This document shows positions 5,068 to 6,940 of a DNA stretch of 6,940 bases, one piece after another. The notes beneath the pieces were generated by a model. That model had not been told where the DNA came from. It worked only from the letters and a program-made list of their open reading frames with translations, and made no database searches. Position 1 is the first letter of the stretch, and each line of letters begins with the position of its first letter. This stretch comes from an uncultured Phycisphaerales bacterium (lineage in GTDB: Bacteria; Planctomycetota; Phycisphaerae; Phycisphaerales; SM1A02). Location: the NCBI GenBank assembly GCA_946886375.1, contig CAMPIL010000195.1, positions 1 to 6,940 of the forward strand, read 5' to 3'. The translations under genes were made by a program, and so were the position numbers.

Positions 5068-6940
5068 TCACGGCGCGCACGGTCCCCACGCGTTGATGAT
5101 CGCAAGCAGGTCGCTCACGTTCACCAAGCCATCGGGTGCGCCGGAGGGTGCGATGTCCGCGGGGCAGGTCGCCGGCGGAACCGGACACGGGCCCCACGCG
5201 TTGATCACCGCCAGAAGATCGCTCACGTTCACCAGGCCATCGGGCGAACCTGAGGGCGCAAGGTCGCCGGGACAGGAGACCGGATCGCATTCATCCGGCA
5301 CGCCGTTGCCGTTGGCGTCCAGGCTGGTCGCGAATTCGATGTCGCATTGATCCAGCACGCCGTTCTTGTTGCAGTCGGTCACGGCGACGCCTTCGGTGAT
5401 GTACACCGCGCCGGCGTCGGTCTGCACGTCGAACTCGCGCTGGATCGCGCCGATGAACGCGCGATTCTCCCGAAGGGCGACGCTGAATCCGAATTGATCC
5501 TGCAATTCCTGCTGGGGCGCGGTGATCTTGGCCTCCTGAATCCATCCAAGTCCGTGCTTGTGGAAGACGTATGCCGCGCCGGTATTAACCAGCAGCATCG
5601 AAGCGTCATGGAGATGCGCGCCCACCAGCGCGCGGTCGCCGTACAACGACACGCTGACGCCCAAGCGCGCGTTGGCCTGCGGATCGGCGGCGGTGAGCCG
5701 GCCGTCGAGCACCCAATCTTTTCCCGTCTGTCGGAACACGTACGCCACGCCCGTGTTGGTCGCGGCGGTATCGGTCATCCATGCGCCGACGAGCGCGGCC
5801 AGAGTGCCGGTGCTGGCGTCAAGACTCACCGAGAGTCCGAGTTGATCGCCGAGTTCCGGGAACGGCGCGATGAGTTTTGCCGACTCCATCCAGCCAAGTT
5901 CGGTGTAGCGGAACACATACGCCGAGCCTGCGTTGAAAGTGAAATTATGATCATCCATCCACGCACCGATCAGCGCGACGGGCTCCTGCGTCGCCGGGTC
6001 AATCGACAGCGCCAGCGACACGCCGAATTGATCGTCCGGCAGAGTGTCCTTGGCCTTGAAGTGCGAATCCTGCGTCCACCCGCCCACGGTGTTGCGGAAG
6101 AGGTACACCGATCCGGAGTTGGTGGTGGGGAAATCGTCCAGATACGCGCCGATGAGCACGAGTTCCTCGGTCGTGCCGCGCGCCAAGGCGACGGCGCGGC
6201 CGAACTGATCGTTTGGCATCTTGTCATCGGCCAGAAGTTTGGGTTCTTGACTCGCGCTTGTGGGTCCCAGGCGGAAGACGTACGCCGCGCCCGAATCGCG
6301 CCCGCCGTCGTCGGTCTGGTACGCGCCGACCGCCGCCAGCGCGAATCCCTCGGGCCCATCGCGAATGTCCACTGCGTAGCCGAAGCGGTCATTGGTCATT
6401 CCGTCGTCGGCGAAGAGTTTGTAGAGCAACTCCCACGTCTTGGTTTCGGGGCTGCGCCGATACACGTACGCCGCGCCGGTGTTCAGAAGCACCTTGCCGT
6501 CATCATCCGGCGCTCCGATGATCGCCAGATCGCCATCCATCGCAACCGACCAGCCAAAGTGATCGCCGGCCAGCAGATCCACAGGTTGGATGATCGAAGG
6601 CGTCGGCCATGACAGCGGCGAAGTCCCGCCGCCCGTCGAAGGCGCGGTGGGGCGGAACTCGCTCACGATGGGCGCGGTTTCGTTGATGGTGCGCGCATTG
6701 TCCGCAGAATCGGGATTGCCGTTGATATCAGTGTGGCCTTCGGGCAGGCCGATGGGCTGGTTCTGGTAGTTGATGGCGGGGTTGGAGAAATACGGGATGC
6801 GCTCTCCCGGTTCGTACGCCATGACGGTGCGATAGACGGCCAAATCATCGCCAGCGAAACGGTAACCATAGGAATATGAGAATACACCCGGCCCGTTGCC
6901 CTGGTTGGCGACGGTCTGCCGGTCGTGTTGGCAACACATG
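5068..6940 (-). CDS. C-terminal part of a secreted M12-type (reprolysin-like) zinc metalloprotease with seven FG-GAP repeats and tandem dockerin-like modules
   Basis: The gene is cut by the right edge; 623 codons are visible, with stop TGA at 5068-5070, and the first ATG is internal. Numbering from that Met, residues 1-97 are the end of a metzincin domain. MCCQHD fits the last part of an HExxHxxGxxHD zinc site, so the first two zinc His and the catalytic Glu must lie outside the window. RTVMAYEPG at 37-45 is the Met-turn, and the following IPYFSNP ... DNARTIN stretch is typical of bacterial members. Residues about 117-518 hold seven FG-GAP repeats. At 522-552 two D-x-N-x-N-G-V-x-D loops with Cys form a linker. 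Two dockerin-like modules occupy 556-585 and 592-621, and the protein ends in CAP. Known for the family: extracellular proteolysis. Substrate unknown. Gly is replaced by Cys in the zinc motif, so activity is not certain. Confidence 0.88.
   Translation of the reverse strand, partial: MCCQHDRQTVANQGNGPGVFSYSYGYRFAGDDLAVYRTVMAYEPGERIPYFSNPAINYQNQPIGLPEGHTDINGNPDSADNARTINETAPIVSEFRPTAPSTGGGTSPLSWPTPSIIQPVDLLAGDHFGWSVAMDGDLAIIGAPDDDGKVLLNTGAAYVYRRSPETKTWELLYKLFADDGMTNDRFGYAVDIRDGPEGFALAAVGAYQTDDGGRDSGAAYVFRLGPTSASQEPKLLADDKMPNDQFGRAVALARGTTEELVLIGAYLDDFPTTNSGSVYLFRNTVGGWTQDSHFKAKDTLPDDQFGVSLALSIDPATQEPVALIGAWMDDHNFTFNAGSAYVFRYTELGWMESAKLIAPFPELGDQLGLSVSLDASTGTLAALVGAWMTDTAATNTGVAYVFRQTGKDWVLDGRLTAADPQANARLGVSVSLYGDRALVGAHLHDASMLLVNTGAAYVFHKHGLGWIQEAKITAPQQELQDQFGFSVALRENRAFIGAIQREFDVQTDAGAVYITEGVAVTDCNKNGVLDQCDIEFATSLDANGNGVPDECDPVSCPGDLAPSGSPDGLVNVSDLLAVINAWGPCPVPPATCPADIAPSGAPDGLVNVSDLLAIINAWGPCAP
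5077..5274 (-). repeat. Tandem dockerin-like modules at the C-terminus of the metalloprotease
   Basis: Two 30-residue units encoded at 5185-5274 and 5077-5166, with a 108-base period. Hand alignment gives 72 of 90 identical bases, the closest pair in the window. Both read APSGxPDGLVNVSDLLA, then INAWGPC. As in the neighbouring gene, the loop has the longer D-(L/I)AP-x-x-x-PDG form rather than the classical 12-residue dockerin loop. Confidence 0.85.
5386..6591 (-). repeat. Seven FG-GAP repeats, predicted beta-propeller
   Basis: Seven protein repeats of about 57-62 residues have the pattern (D/N)xFGxSVAL ... (L/V)(I/V)GAxxxD ... NxGxAYVF. The FG or LG positions are at residues 128, 186, 246, 305, 367, 426 and 483 of the visible protein. 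Repeats five and six have Leu in place of Phe. This matches the FG-GAP type 2 repeat family, and seven units suggest one complete seven-bladed propeller. Such propellers usually bind ligands or partner proteins at the cell surface. Confidence 0.85.

Noticed and set aside
5347..6612. Plus-strand open frame of 421 codons opposite the metalloprotease propeller
   Set aside because: It is the antisense of a well-supported repeat protein with clear domains. The open frame is explained by high GC and by the repeated FG-GAP codons. Its product is rich in Arg, His and Ala with no domain or signal, and no ribosome binding site supports it.

Overview
The window reads as a chromosomal segment from a high-GC bacterium, most probably a planctomycete of the Phycisphaerae or a related lineage. 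This is inferred from protein style. Three large secreted-type proteins share C-terminal Cys-rich modules of the form D-G-x-V-N-V-x-D-L-L-x-V-I-N-x-W-G-x-C-P. One also carries the 'D-C-N-x-N-G-V-L-D ... D-A-N-G-N-G-V-P-D-E-C' calcium-loop linker that I associate with planctomycete surface proteins. No taxonomic marker gene is present.

Layout: all real genes lie on the minus strand, so transcription runs from right to left. The right end (5068-6940) is the C-terminal part of an M12-type (reprolysin-like) metalloprotease, followed by a seven-blade FG-GAP beta-propeller and a tandem dockerin-like tail; its N-terminus lies beyond the window. A 137-base gap holding a small hairpin follows. Next is a 350-residue exported protein (3878-4930) with an unrecognised beta-rich domain, thrombospondin type-3 calcium repeats and a tandem dockerin-like tail. 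A 231-base gap contains a 58-nt imperfect stem-loop that pairs better as minus-strand RNA than as DNA. The last gene (110-3646) encodes a 1178-residue S8 subtilase of the KP-43-like type with several accessory domains and again a tandem dockerin-like tail. A well-formed intrinsic terminator (52-80) closes the transcript. Bases 1-51 show nothing I can assign.

How the genes fit together: two proteases of unrelated catalytic classes (serine and zinc) flank a calcium-binding exported protein, and all three end in the same kind of paired module within two residues of the stop codon. I infer a set of co-located extracellular or surface proteins that share one anchoring or sorting tag. No cohesin-like partner, sortase or export component is visible here. 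The tag itself resembles the 'GC-type dockerin' class already named in planctomycete annotation. Its paired form in three adjacent genes, and the stem-loop ahead of the subtilase gene, are the parts most worth following up. No tRNA, rRNA, CRISPR array or mobile element was seen.
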